Notes: generated by a model not told the origin, from the sequence alone. 64,000 nt of DNA from Apostichopus japonicus (GCF_037975245.1 NC_092572.1:3201501-3265500), one strand, 5' to 3'. Shown: positions 1 to 13,768, counted from the stretch's first letter. Numbers and translations are program-made.

Positions 1-165
1 TAGCACGTGTCTTTCTTATAGTGAGTACAAAAACCGTGTTTGGGGGTGGAGGTCAAAAGTCATTTGGGGTCAGCAGAGGTCCAAATGGTCAACATATATT
101 TATCTTGAGAACTATACATATAAAGGAGATCTTAAACCCATGGTAGATGACCCAAATGATAAGTG

Positions 166-383
166 AAATTGTTGGAACAATACGGTATAGGTGAAAGCTC
201 ATGTAGCGTTTGCAGTTCTAAGTCAAACCCTACCAAATTTGTAATGGTCAGGTCTCAATGGAGATGTGAAACTTATGCTGATTTGACTTTCCCATATGTA
301 GCAGAACCTCCTTGCTGTTTAGGCGGAGTTCAAAAGTTCAGCTTAGGTACATGCAGTATACACTTCAGCCAGGGTAAGTGTGC
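166..383 (+). CDS. Possible cysteine-rich exon, unrecognised
   Basis: An open stretch of about 73 codons follows a TAA at 160. It contains cysteines in CSVC and PPCC contexts and ends in FSQG just before a consensus-like donor (GTAAGT). The donor would leave phase 1, the phase used by every ectodomain exon of the downstream paralogue. No strong polypyrimidine tract or acceptor precedes it, and it is neither a recognisable HYR nor a clear Ig domain. It could be a diverged ectodomain exon or chance. Confidence 0.18.
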
Positions 384-1289
384 AATATAATCTTGTGCTG
401 TATGGGTGTGTTTTTAAAGGCAAGTAACTGTTTGGAGGAGTTTCCTCCTGGTGCTGTTATGGAGTTCCTTCCATTTTAGTGAAACAGAGAACAATGTGTG
501 GAAACACAAGAGGAACTATTTCTCAAGAGAGAAACCTTCAGATATTCTTCTAAAACATGAGCAACAGTACTATAACTGCATCATAGAAACTGCAATTTGC
601 ACTTTTGTGGCCAATAGTGTGCATGTGTATTTGTGGGTGACCGCAGTTTGCAATAATACTGCTCAGTCAGTGGATGTGATACTGGAGTGATATGTACAAT
701 ACTTTCAAGTTAATTGCAATGCAATTTTTACATTCTGTCTGGAAATGCTGGATTGACAAATTTGATCTTGTTGGAGAATTGTTCAAGTGAGTAAATGAGG
801 CCAAGGTCATTTCAGTTGCAAACAGAAGTAAGACAAAACCTTGAAATGTACTTTTTTAAAGGAATAGGGTGAAAGTTTCTGGCAAGCATCCCTATAGTTA
901 TCAAGATGGTAAGTTAAGACCATCAATATTTAATATTGAGTTGGTTATTATCTGGCTCACACACATACTATATAGATCTATAGTGTAAAGTCACTGTGCA
1001 GAAGTCAGTGTAGTTACAACTTTGGTAATGTTCTAGTTAGTACAGTGGAATCCAATTGTCCTTTCATGTCGGAGAAACAGAGAATAATCTGTGGAAACAT
1101 TTTAATCTCTTTATATCTTAAAACGGGATCACAATTTTAAGATATTAGATGCCTAAAAATGCACCTAGTGACACATTAAACCCTCAATTAATTGTTGCAT
1201 TGCTGGCTTTCTCTTATTATTTATGGAAGTGAACTGTATGTATATGATTTAGCTGAGCGTCATGTTAAAAGTAGAGTCTCAGAGAAAGC

Positions 1290-1505
1290 TTTCCTCACTT
1301 GCCTCTCTACACCCAGGGGTTAAATGGGTACCAGTGCGGTAACTTGTCATTGGGCGCAGTATCTCACTGCAGCCCACTGTAGGGATTGTCTCTGGAACAG
1401 GTTATCATTGACCAGGGGTAATATAACGTCTGGAAAGCGCTCTGAGACCTACGCTATCAAGTGCTATGAAAAATCAAATATTATGATTATTAAAGATTTG
1501 TGCCT
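1290..1505 (+). mobile_element. SINE fragment (3' part)
   Basis: The sequence has the layout of the tRNA-derived SINE tails common in marine animals: a CCTCTCTACACCCAGG central block, an AAGCGCTCTGAGACC block, then an AT-rich tail with ATTATGATTATT. A related block (CTCTTCACCCAGGTGTATAAATGG) is in the fuller SINE at 61960-62335. The tRNA-like head is missing here, so the copy is 5'-truncated. The family name is not assigned. Confidence 0.6.
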
Positions 1506-1611
1506 TTAATGTGCCACATGTAGGTGTGACTTATAGTTAGAAGCATATCTGTGCAGATGCACAAGGTGAACACATCATGATATACTTTGGTTTGCTTTCC
1601 TTGCTCTTTAG

Positions 1612-1842
1612 AATCTCCAACAATTTCACAATCACTTACCCCAGCGATAGCTTTTAATCTAGGTAGGCATGGCAGAGTTTATAGCTTTGTAGAACCTGCC
1701 TGTGAAGATGGAGTGGATGGGAACCTCCCAGTAGTCTGCTATCCACCATCTGCTGTGATTGTAAACAGAGAATATGAGACTATTCACTGTAATTGCACCA
1801 ACTCAGATGGGCTGATGGACAGCGTGACATTTCCTGTAACAA
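1612..1842 (+). CDS. HYR-domain exon 1 of the partial receptor paralogue
   Basis: A 231 nt exon between the acceptor TTGCTCTTTAG and the donor A|GTTAGT, entering and leaving in phase 1. The translation reads ESPTISQ... to ...VTFPVT and contains CEDGVDGNLPVVCYPPS and CNCTNSDGLMDS. This is the hyalin repeat (HYR) signature (P-x-x-D-x-x-DG...C, then C-x-x-T/S-D-x-x-G...F-x-V), an Ig-like-fold extracellular domain known from hyalin and sushi proteins. It is the most diverged of the five HYR exons here (GRHGRVYSFVEPACE in place of the usual GYNAPVCE) and about five codons shorter at its 5' side. Its symmetric phase allows tandem exon duplication without frame change. The HYR assignment is by motif only. 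Confidence 0.7.
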
Positions 1843-2380
1843 GTTAGTACTTTTTTGGTAGTGTTTTCAATGTAGAAACTGATATGCTAAATCCGATTTA
1901 AAGATGTAATATTTGTAGACTTGTAGTACAATAGCTTGAGCATGAGTACAAGTAGAACATCCCTTGAAGTACAACAATAGTGATGTTTGTCTTACTGAAC
2001 ATCATACTTTTTTGATCTTGTTGGAATATTGTCAAAGTGAGCACATGAGGCCAAGGTCATTTCAGTCCCTCCATACAGAAGTAATCGAAATCTTTGAGAA
2101 GTTAATTTTCCAAGGGAACAGTGTGAAAGTTTCTGACGAACTTTCCTAGTTAGTAAGATGGCAAGTTACGACAAACAGCAGTATCTGACACTGCGTTTCA
2201 ATAACATGAGTATGAGTGCAAGGCTTAAAGTCTAATTAGGAGTTTGGAGTTAATCTTTGATTTGTATTTATACTTAATATCCAAAGATGGCAAATATGAG
2301 TACATCAGGTGACTATCTATATGTAAACATATATTTATAGTGAAGAATAACAATACTTCCTTTTTTTCTTTTTGCTTTAG

Positions 2381-2626
2381 AGACAACGTCTTTTCCCCCA
2401 ATATTTGAAACACCTCAAAGTGAGTCAGTAAGTTCCTATAACATGGGCCAGAAGGGTGTGCTACATGGATACAGTGCACCGGTCTGTGAAGATGATGTGG
2501 ATGGGAACCTCCCAGTTGTCTGCTATCCATCGTCTGGTATAATTGTAGACAGAGAATATGAGACTATTCAGTGTAATTGCACTGACTCAGATGGGCTTAT
2601 GGACAGCGTGACATTTCCTGTAACAA
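2381..2626 (+). CDS. HYR-domain exon 2 of the partial receptor paralogue
   Basis: A 246 nt (82 codon) exon after TTTGCTTTAG and before A|GTTAGT, phase 1-1. It encodes ETTSFPPIFETPQSES, then GVLHGYSAPVCEDDVDG, NLPVVCYPSSG, and ends CTDSDGLMDSVTFPVT. The HYR domain fits the family's usual length of about 80 residues. From GVLHG onward it is nearly identical to the exons at 2896, 32559 and 35879, while the first 25 residues vary. There are five cysteines in the order VCED, VVCY, QCNC and the linker; pairing is not known. Confidence 0.75.
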
Positions 2627-2895
2627 GTTAGTAATTTATAAACGAACTAGTTAGCAAGATGGCAAGTTATGACACACAACAGTATCTAACATTGTATTTT
2701 AATAGCATGGTTATGAGTGCAAGGCTCAAAGTCTAATTAGGAGTTTCGAGGTAATATTTGATTTGTATTTATACTTAATTTCGAAAAATGGCAAGTATGC
2801 GTATATCAGGTAACTATGCAATATATAGATATATATATTTAAACATATATTTATAGTATAACAATACTTTCAGTTTTGCTTTGTTGTTGCTTTAG

Positions 2896-3141
2896 GGCAA
2901 ATGTCTTCTCCCCCGTCAGTTGAAACACCTCACATAGAGTCAGTAAGTTCCTATAACATGGGTAAGAAGGGTGTGCTACATGGCTACAATGCTCCAGTGT
3001 GTGAAGATGATGTGGATGGGAACCTCCCAGTAGTCTGCTATCCACCGTCTGGTATAATTGTAGACAGAGAATATGAGACTATTCAGTGTAATTGTACAGA
3101 CTCAGATGGACTTATGGACAGCTTGACATTTCCTGTAACAA
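2896..3141 (+). CDS. HYR-domain exon 3 of the partial receptor paralogue
   Basis: A 246 nt exon after GTTGCTTTAG, phase 1-1, same donor (A|GTTAGT). The product starts GGQMSSPPSVETPHIES and has the HYR core CEDDVDGNLPVVCYPPSG ... CNCTDSDGLMDSLTFPVT. It is the closest match to the HYR exon at 35879 (shared GGQ start), and the intron after it matches the intron after that exon through the transmembrane exon. The two segments therefore descend from one duplicated block. Confidence 0.77.
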
Positions 3142-3755
3142 GTTAGTAATTTATAAACAGTGAATTTTTTTTTAAAGAACCTGGTATGTTGAATAGTCTG
3201 GACTATTTGATCAGAAGTCATCTTTGCTTTCAATTCCCCCTCTTACTTTCTCCCAAGGTGTTCCCTTTCAAATACCATGCATTTTCCACCTCTGAATATT
3301 ATGGTTAAGTTTGTTAAACTTGCAGATAATGGTATCTAATAACATTATCTGCTACAAAATGTTTATTTTAAGCCTGTCTGTGTGAGTGATCTTTATATCT
3401 AAACTTTACTACTTTCACCGTAGACCTGACTGAATCATGACATGAGTGCACCATTCCATTAATGTATCTAGTAGACCATACTGTACATACCTACTATGAG
3501 AGGTAACCTGCTATAGTAGTAATAACTGTGGAATAGGTTTCTTAACTAATGAAGTACTACAGTACATGTTGTTGCTCACTCATAGTGTGCACAGTTTGTG
3601 TGGGAGAAACCAGCCACATTGAAAGAGTAACCAGCTTTTTATTACCTAAATGTGTTATTTATCAAAATATTAAGAAGTAAGCTTATCTCCCTTCTTACTG
3701 TGTTGGTGTTTGAAAACGACAGCTACACTATTTATCATATTTTTCATATTCAAAG

Positions 3756-3899
3756 GCATTACTCATGGGTTGCATCCTGGTTGGAGGAAGGCTTTCATTA
3801 GTCTTTTGGTTATTTCAATATCAATAATGTTGGTATTATTATTATTGATTTGCCGTAATCTGTACAAGAATCGCAAAAATTTGAAAGCATACCTTGCAG
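3756..3899 (+). CDS. Transmembrane exon of the partial receptor paralogue
   Basis: A 144 nt exon following CATATTCAAAG and ending before GTAAGT, phase 1-1, the same length as the exon at 36758. It encodes GITHGLHPGWRKAF, a hydrophobic stretch (ISLLVISISIMLVLLLLI), then CRNLYKNRKNLKAYLA, whose basic residues suit a stop-transfer/cytoplasmic side. It anchors a protein whose ectodomain would include at least three HYR domains. No counterpart of the tail exons at 39560-40635 was found downstream, so this gene copy may be 3'-truncated or use an unrecognised tail. The upstream part lies outside the window. Confidence 0.7.
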
Positions 3900-5183
<1,284 letters not shown>

Positions 5184-5567
5184 ACTATTGTGAATATAGG
5201 GTTTGCCATGTCTCATATAGATTCTGTGTAACTTATAAGACGTTTTATTGTTGTGATAATATTACAAATTATACTTTTACAAAGAGGTAATGAGAAGACA
5301 GATTAATATCGTCAGTCATTCTTTAGAACCTCAAGATCATAGGAATGAATCGTACTAAAGTATCCGATCGTATGTAAATGTACAATGTATTCCACACAGA
5401 CTTCATGTTGGTTATATGTGGTCTTATGGTACGATGTGAAGATTTTCTTGTCATGCTGCAAAAAGGTAAATGACTAACTTCTTTTGGAAGAAAATACAGT
5501 ACGACGAAAATTTATCAATTTTGTTTGCTTACATATTTTGTCTATATAGTCTGATATTTCGGTACAG

Positions 5568-5750
5568 GTGGAATACAGAAGATTTGCTACAAAGAAAAGA
5601 TATGGAGCACAAATATTCAGTTGTTCCAACAAGAAGGACAAAATTAACCCGGAAGTCAAGAAATCCGATAATAGAGGTATACCACGGGAAAGAGGAACCT
5701 TCCTACTTTATGTGGTGCTAACCGGACATGCCAGTAGGCTCCATAACTAA
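5568..5750 (+). CDS. Weak candidate exon, lysine-rich
   Basis: After a possible acceptor (TTTCGGTACAG) there is an open frame, VEYRRFATKKRYGAQIFSC..., to a stop at 5748. It is rich in Lys and Arg, as a juxtamembrane tail might be, and lies 1.7 kb downstream of the transmembrane exon. Its second half runs into the tandem repeat that starts at 5672. It has no recognised domain and no similarity to the tail exons of the other gene copy. This could equally be chance. Confidence 0.15.
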   Translation: MEYRRFATKKRYGAQIFSCSNKKDKINPEVKKSDNRGIPRERGTFLLYVVLTGHASRLHN

Positions 5751-6210
5751 AATTAATCGATTTTGAAAAAAATAAAAAATTTAAACAGTTTTCTAATCAT
5801 TACACATTGCGTATATACAGCGCGTTTAGAGATGTCCGTATCGGGGTTAAAACTTTATGGCCACTTTTGGTCAAGAAATCATTTTTGTTACCGATAGTAA
5901 AGGTATACCACATGAAAGATGAACCTTTCTACTTTAATGTGATGCTAACCGGACATACCAGTAGGCTCCATAACTAAAATTAATCGATTTTGAAAGAAAA
6001 TAAAAAAAAATTGGATCATTACACATAACGTATATACAGCGCGTTTAGAGATGTCCGTATCGGGGTTAAAACTTTATGGCCACTTTTGGTCAAGAAATCA
6101 TTTTGTTACCGCTAGTAGAGGTATACCACGAAAAAGAGGAACCTTTCTACTTGAATGTGGTGCTAACCGGACATGCCAGTAGACTCCATAACTAAAATTA
6201 ATCGATTTTG

Positions 6211-6243
<33 letters not shown>

Positions 6244-6335
6244 GTAACGTATATACAGCGCGTTTAGAGATGTCCGTATCGGGGTTAAAACTTTATGGCC
6301 ACTTTTGGTCAAGAAATCATTTTTGTTACCGTATA
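5672..6335. repeat. Three tandem copies of a ~220-226 bp unit
   Basis: The word AGGTATACCAC recurs at about 5675, 5901 and 6119. Each is followed by the CCGGACAT(G/A)CCAGTAG block, an A-rich stretch and TATACAGCGCGTTTAGAGATG. A fourth copy is cut off after TTTTTGTTACCG near 6330. The A-rich stretch differs in length between copies (up to about 30 A). Confidence 0.85.
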
Positions 6336-8980
6336 AGAGGAATAACTTAAAGTCATCATTGTACCTCTCTTGACGGTTGCATATTCTCATAAATTAATTG
6401 TTTAGACATTTGAAAAAAGAGAAAAAAATGGTATAAAAATTGCCGCAATTTACGCCTTTCTCCACAAGATTTGGTAGGATCACAAGTTTCAGTTTAATAT
6501 GGATGCAGAAATCGTCCACCATTAAATTCCAAAATATATCACAAGAAAGAGCAACATCTCATCTCTCATATGGTGCAATTATTGGCATTTTACAGTATTA
6601 ATTAGCGTTAATTATTATCGCTTTAAAACAGGTACGAAAAAGTAACAGTCTTGTTATTGTCCGCTAATTTAAGCTGCGCTTAGTGGCGGCTGGGATCCAC
6701 TTTTCCGCCACAGCGTACCCAGCGCTCGTCACAGTGTACAAACATCAGTGGCCAAAGGCGTGTAACGTTGATGTATACAATATTGATTGCTATTGATTGG
6801 CTGCTGTTAGTGGATGCTCTTAGTGGCTGCTACGTTCAAACAGGTCATTATTATCCACAATATATACATGAATATGAAGTACTTTCACCAGGATGCCAGC
6901 CAATCCTCACGTTTTGTCGAGCAAAGTCATTGGTGCATGATGTAACATGATAATCCAAGGCCATCCCATGATGCATCCTGCAGAAATAATGTACAGTAGC
7001 TACAGTAGGCCTGTGTTCGTTCTTCCGCTTCTATTTTCTAATGTTACTTCTTGAGTAGTAATACAGTAGTAATTTGGTAGCCTAATCATATTACGTACAT
7101 GTATGTATGTATTTTAGATCCTCCTGCAAGTAATGTTACGGACTCGACAATTAAGCCATAGGCCTACTTGTTTTATTAGATAAAACAAAATCAAAGGTTA
7201 GTATCGGTAAGTCCCATTTATCACCCGTGGGCATTGCATGTTTTCTCTATGTTGGATTCGGAACGATTCTTCGCTAGGCCCTAAATCTTCATTAAACAAA
7301 CATAGGCTAGGTTACCTATTTGTTTTGTATGGGCGAGGCTATACCATTACAACATTCTCCCGCTCACTTCATGTGAATGTGCATTAGGCATCTTCTGTAC
7401 AAAATTTGCACTAGCCGCCATGATGGAAAATGAGAAATATGGAGAAAACGACGTAATACATGGCCGAATAATACCGAACATTCAGGAAGTGAATTAAGCG
7501 TGATATCTAATAATAGATTGAACCTGCCACATGCTTTTGTCGACATTTCGGACTTAGCAGTTTTTCATTTATTTTCAGGGTGTATTATGTGGAGAGACTT
7601 TTTACTTTCAAATCAATTAATTATCTTTTGAATGACTCTGTAGATGGTTTTGTGCAATAATGTTTAACTTCTGTCCCAGGACTTCTACATCTGCAACAAG
7701 TACCGTGTGATAATGTGATGATAATGTGTGATATTCACTCAGATATTTGATATTAGGGGGTGCACTATTGCAATGATGAAAACTTGATTTGATGGGGGGG
7801 GGGGGGATCATATAAGACTTAAGGGAGTTACTTCAAGCTAGGGACTATGGGTGTGACTTTTCTTATTGCCTCAGGTAAAATAAAGGCAGTTTTTGGCACA
7901 TTCTGTTTGTTAATCCAAGCTTATTGCCTCAGGTTCATTTGCTCAGCATGCAGTTTCCCATTTTCTAGGCCCTAAACTAAATAACTGAATTGCGTTTACT
8001 GTATATTTTATATTTGCTTAAGAAAAGATTGCTCACTGTCAATAAACACATAATAAACATTATACAATTTAATACATGTATACATGAGGCACGTGTCCTA
8101 GTATAACACCAAATATTAACATCCATCGGTTCGACCTTTAGTTAACTTCGGTAAATTCCGTAAATATTGTTATTCCGATCACCGTCGGCCATCTTCGGGT
8201 ATTTTCGTAAAAACTAAGTCATTTTCATCATGGCGACTAGTGGGAGCTATAGCTCCCCTGTGCAAAAATTATTCTTTACGGGTATGCCATGCTGCTCGAG
8301 TGAAATCAGAGTGCAGTAACTTGCAAGTGTGTGTGTAGCCAGCTTTACGGAATGTTTTATCAAGCTTCCGTGTCCTTTATTCTGTATGTAAAGTTGGTTG
8401 GGTCTATAGTTATCTGTTTCTGTTAGGTACTCGTTAAAACCCTGCTCTGGTATCACGGTGGCCCGAGATCAAGGCAAACGAACTACATAACACCATGCCT
8501 GTTCCACGCACTATTAGGCAAATTAACCATGGACATATATGGAACTATAAGCTACAAACTATTTGTTTGTGTACAACATTGTTTCTTTATAGTTCTGCCA
8601 TTTATTCTTCCCACTGACCATGAGGTTTCCTTTCCAACATATTAATTACACTGTGTTCAACCAGTTTGGAATAGAATAATAAATCAGTTTTGGAAGGAAG
8701 ATTGTCAGAGAGTCATCGAGAAATGTTATTACAATTGTTAGTATTTTTTTACTGCTGTAGAGTGTATGTTATTGTTTTGATGTAATTTGTTCTTCATTTG
8801 CTTTAGGTTCATTACCTTTTGTGTTGGGTTTCAGGTATCATTATGTGGAAGAAAAGTTAATTTGAAACCACATGTGCTCATAGTTTTATGTGTTGGTGGA
8901 CAGAGTTACCAGATGGTTCTTCCTTAACTTCACAGTGTTTGTGTGTATTACTTTTATACTTGTTTCATAGTTGCTATACT
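6336..8980. other. Non-coding stretch
   Basis: No gene could be supported. Open frames are short and lack splice context. The stretch holds a homopurine/homopyrimidine bit at 7794-7806 (a run of G) and scattered TGTA-rich sequence. Single-copy intergenic or intron sequence is the simplest reading. Confidence 0.4.
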
Positions 8981-9106
8981 AACCAAGGGTGTGCCTCTGT
9001 ACTGTATCTCTTGACATTAGATATTTAAGAACTATTGCCAGTAATTGCTCTCATAGCTATTCAGCGGTATTGCTGAATAGCTATTTTTAGTATGCACACC
9101 CTGGTT
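8981..9106. mobile_element. Short MITE-like element with inner hairpin
   Basis: The ends are inverted: AACCAAGGGTGTGC on the left and GCACACCCTGGTT on the right (one-base indel). Inside, 9054-9083 is a perfect 12 bp stem (TAGCTATTCAGC) around a 6-base loop. The length (126 bp) and TIRs suit a MITE. No target duplication was recognised. Confidence 0.6.
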
Positions 9107-9932
9107 AACACTGACTTCTTTCTCCCACTTTCACCCCAATCTTGAATCTATATACATTGCATGCAGAAGTTAGTGACACTCATCTATATTAGAAATTTCC
9201 CATTACAATTTGTGCATTCGCACTTTTGTGAGAGTCACCCTACGAATATTGTAACTTCCTGTTCATTGACTCAGAGTGGGCAATCAGAGCTGGAGCATGA
9301 GTTTAAGTGTGAACACTATAGGAGATTTTTGTATGTAACAAATTTTCAGTTAAATTGTCAACACAGGACCAGGAACAGAGGATCCAATGTAAACACAGCG
9401 TAAGAGCTCATGAAGCAATGCAATACACTGTATCACACATCTGAAATTCTTGTTTGCTGAAAAGTGCTGTTACTACATATCATCCATACAGAAGCTTGCA
9501 GTACATGTATTTTAATAAACTTAAATTGTCAAGTAAAATAACAGGGTGTGGAGAACAGTGAAAGAAAAATGGTTTGGTGCTCATAATCATCCTAATGTTA
9601 ATAAAGACCCATCATTCTGACCCACTAGAGAACTTCAACACCATAGGGGTCTAACATGTATTGTTTGAAATGATGCACACAAAATTTCAAATGAGCTTAC
9701 CATTATCATTTCCAGTGATGATTTGCATGTATACATGTGAAAGTGAAATATAGATTTCCAAGAATAGAAATTATGTGAAAGGGTAAGCTTTCTTTTCACT
9801 ATTACTTAAGTTGTTCCATTAGCCATGTGCAAGTAAATGCTGCATTATTGTGTACATCTGTCAACAATGGAAACTCTGGGTGAAGCTCTGTCACAAATTG
9901 AAATTTTAGGGATACCAAGTAGCGCTTTTGTT

Positions 9933-10004
9933 TGTGACGGACGTACATTTACTATATAATTTCACACGTGTACGTCCGTCACAAAAAATTGTACGTCCGT
10001 CACA
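9933..10004. repeat. Inverted and direct copies of TGTACGTCCGTCACA
   Basis: TGTGACGGACGTACA at 9933-9947 is the exact reverse complement of 9969-9983, and a third, direct copy is at 9990-10004. A further TACGTCCGTCACA stands at 20168-20180, with similar sequence after it (GAGGAATTTTTGA here, GGGAGGGTTTTTGAG there). The two sites lie just outside the left and right ends of the nested element 10107-20093. Confidence 0.8.
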
Positions 10005-10727
10005 GAGGAATTTTTGAAAATATTGCAGGGAAGTGATTAAAGTTTCTGCTTGTTTACTGATATGGGTATTTAAGAGTCTTCTTCACAACATAGTAGTTTT
10101 GGGTGCATTGCTTTTTGCAAAGCAAGGAACCTATGCATTCAACTTGGCATGTGTGTGTATGTATGTGTGTGTGTATGTGACGCTTGACTTGTGTACACGA
10201 TATCTCAATAAGGAAAGACGTATCATGATCAAATTTCGTGGATGGATAGCACATAGTAAGAGGAAGATCCCTATTGTTTTTGGTGCCCGCAAAGGTCACT
10301 TAGATGCCAAAAACCAATACAGTGTATATTAAAAACAGCAACAACTCCCATTGACATGGTCCGACATGGTTGATATTTTGGGTGTAGTCGTGAATGGGGT
10401 AAGGGATCGTTTCCAAACATAACAGTCATGTGATCAAAGGTCAACAAAGTCAATTAGGGGTCAAAAACTAGTATTTTTGCAATAACTTGAGAACAAAATG
10501 TCCGTCAGTGTTGGGAGTTATGCTATTGTAATCCAATAGTCGACCCGCATCTTGGTGACCTTTGACCTCAGTTTGACCTCCAGTGACCTTTATCAGTTTT
10601 TTTGGTTATTTGAATTTTTGTGGCCATAATCGGATCTAAAAGGTACCATCCGTTCCAAATTGTCTTTGGTTGACCCCTGTGCGACCTTCATGTGCGAAGG
10701 TATCAGATGTCAAGTTTTTTTGTTTTT

Positions 10728-13700
10728 GGTTCCTTGCTTTAGCAAAAGGAACCTATGCAGTCAGGTTGGCGTGTGTGTGTGTGTGTGTGTGTGTGTCTGT
10801 GACACTTGCTTGGGTATGCTCTATCTCAATAAGGGAATGTTGGATTGAGACCAAACTTGGACTATAGATCCGCCATATGGAGAAGGTGTGCCCTATTGTT
10901 TTTGGTGCCCACAAAGGTCAGTTATGGTCCAAAAACCGAAAATATTAAAACTGCAATAACTCCCAGTGCCAAAGTGCGACAAGATTGATAATTTGGGACA
11001 AGTTGTGAACTGGTTAGGGGAGCATTTTCAAACTTAACGGTCATGTAATCCGAGGTCACCAAAGGTCAATTAATGATAAAAAACTAGTATTTTTGCAATA
11101 ACTTGAGAACGAAATGTCTGTTAGGGTTGGGAGTTGCCTCATTGTAATCCAATTGTCGACCCGCATCTGGGTGACCTTTGACCTCAATTTGACCTCTGGT
11201 GACCTTTTCATGTTTTTGGGATTTTTACAGTTTCGATGCTATTTTCAGATGTCAAAGGTACCTTCTGATCATAAATGTCAATAGGTTGACCCCGTGTGAC
11301 CTTTATGTGCGAAGTTATATGGGGTCAAAGTTTTTCGGTCGGAGTTAGGATGGTTGTACAGACTTGTCGTTTTGTTTTTTGGAATCAGAAGATTAAACTA
11401 CATCTGAAACCAAGGTCAAAAGGTCAAAGGTCACATTAGAAAAAATGTGCTTATTTTGGGAGGAAACAAGCAAAAAAGAAAATGTTTGGTTTTGATGCTA
11501 GATTTGGATATCAAAGGTACCTTCCGATCAAAAATGTCAATTGGTTGACACCCGTGTGACCTTCGTGTGCGAAGTTATACGAGGTCAAAGTTAATTTTCA
11601 TTTAATGCAACAACTCCCAGTTCCAAGGTGTGACATGGTTGATATTTTTGGACAAGTTGCAAATGGTATAGGGGAATATTTTCAAACTTGACAGTCATGT
11701 GATCCGAGGTCACCAAAGGTCAATTAATGTCAAAAAACTAGTACTTTGGGGGTAGAAAATGGGCAAAGAAAAAAATGTTTGAATTTTTATAGTTTGATGC
11801 TCTAATTTAGGTCTCATCAATCAAAAATGTCAATAAGTTGACCCAAGGTGACCTTTGTATGTTAATTTATATGAGGTCAAAGTTAATTTTCAGACATTTA
11901 GTGTACTAACTCCCAGTGCCAAGGTGTTACACAGTTGATATTTTGAGACAAGTTGCAAATGGTATAGGGGAATATTTTCAAACTTAACGGTCCTGTGATC
12001 CGAGGTCACCAAAGGTCAATTAATGATAAAAAACTAGTATTTTTGCGATAACTTGAGAACAAATTGTCCGTTAGGGTTGGGAGCTGCTTCAATGTAATCC
12101 AATTGTCGACCCGCATCTGGGTGACCCTTGACCTCAATTTGACCTCTGGTGACCTTTTAGTGTTTTGTGGATTTTTACAGTTTCGATGCTATTTTCAGAT
12201 GTTAAAGGTAACTTCTGATCATAAATGTCAATTGGTTGACCCCCGTGTGACCTTCGTGTGCGAAGTTATATGAGGTCAAAGTTAATTTTCAGACATTTAA
12301 TGCAATAACTCCCAGTTCCAAGGTGTGACAGGGTTGATATTTTTGGAGTAGTTGCAAATGGTATAGGGGAATATTTTCAAACTTAACGGTTATGTGATAC
12401 AAGGTCACCAAAGGTCAATTAATGATAAAAAACTAGTATTTTTGCGATAACTTGAGAACATATTGTCCGTTAGAGTTGGGAGTTGCTTCAACGAAATCCA
12501 ATTGTCGACCCGCATCTGGGTGACCCTTGACCTCAATTTGACCCCTGGTGACCTTTTCGTGTTTTTTGGTTTTTTTACAGTTTGGATGCTATTTTCAGAT
12601 GTTAAAGGTAACTTCTGATCATAAATGTCAATAGGTTGACCCCTGTGTGACCTTCGTGTGCGAAGTTATATGAGGTCAAAGTTAATTTTCAGACATTTAA
12701 TGCAATAACTCCCAGTTCCAAGGTGTGAAAAGGTTGATATTTTTGGAGTAGTTGCAAATGGTATAGGGGAATATTTTCAAACTTAACGGTCATGTGATAC
12801 AAGGTCACCAAAGGTCAATTAATGATAAAAACCTAGTATTTTTGCGACAACTTAAGAACAAATTGTCCGTTAGGGTTGGGAGTTGCTTCAATGTAATCCA
12901 ATTGTCGACCCGCATCTGGGTGACCCTTGACCTCAATTTGACCTCTGGTGACCTTTTCGTGTTTTGTGGATTTTTACAGTTTCGATGCTATTTTCAGATG
13001 TTAAAGGTAACTTCTGATCATAAATGTCAATGGGTTGACCCCCATTTGACCTTCGTGTGCGAAGTTATTTGAGGTCAAAGTTAATTTTCAGACATTTAAT
13101 GCAATAACTCCCAGTGCCAAGGTGTGACAAGGTTGATTTTTTTGGACAAGTTGCAAATCGTATAGGGGAATATTTTCATACTTAACGGTCATGTGATCCA
13201 AGGTCACCAAAGGTCAGCTAATGTTAAAAAAGTAGTATTATGGGGGGAGAAAATGGGCAAAGAAAAAATGTTTGAATTTTTACAGTCATGCTCTATTTAG
13301 GTCTCACCGATCAAAAATGTCAATTGGTTGACCTCCGGGTGACCTTTGTGTGTGAAGTTACATACAAGTTCAAAGTTAAATTTTTTGACATTTAATGCAA
13401 TTAAATCTCAATGCCAAGGTGTGACATGGTTGATATTTTGGGACAAGTTGTGAATGGGGTGGTGGAACATTTTGAAACTTAAAGGTCATGTCATCTGAGG
13501 TCACCATTGTTATCATATCTGTTGACATGCTTGTAGGTCTCTTATATTTCTTACATTTTCGACGCCATATTTAGATCTCAAAAGTGCCTTTTGATAAAAA
13601 ATCCGATCACATTTTGTGATCACAAAAGTGTTGGCTATAGTGTTGGTTACTTTATGGGAACATGTAGGACCACAATTACTTGGACTATTTCAGCCCAATC

Positions 13701-13768
13701 TTGCTTGATAATATTATGTGTATTGTTATATACCCCAAGCAAGGAACCACAGTGCCCTTGGGCTCTTG
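10728..13768 (+). mobile_element. Inner GGTTCC-type element with ~400 bp tandem repeats
   Basis: It starts with a GGTTCC...GGAACC hairpin followed by a (TG)n tract and ends AGGAACCACAGTGCCCTTGG then GCTCTTG. The interior is built of tandem units: the phrase ACTCCCAGTTCCAAGGTGTG recurs near 11607, 11908, 12306, 12706 and 13107, giving steps of about 300 and 400 bp. Each unit carries AGGTCACCAAAGGTCA. It is nested in the element 10107-20093. No open frame of interest exists; it is presumably non-autonomous. Confidence 0.75.

Larger units (their letters stand above)
1..1611. other. Intronic/upstream sequence before the first HYR exon
   Basis: No convincing gene. The first 100 bases are a GGTCA-rich dispersed repeat that also occurs near 4060-4110, 37100 and 51060-51560. 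Segments near 440-510 and 1040-1100 (a short motif ending CAGAGAACAATGTGTGG) recur just upstream of the HYR exon at 32559, so this is probably intron of the partial receptor paralogue. An open frame at 166-383 has seven cysteines and ends at a good donor (GTAAGT at 384 region) in phase 1, like the exons downstream, but it has no convincing acceptor and matches no domain I recognise. Confidence 0.4.
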
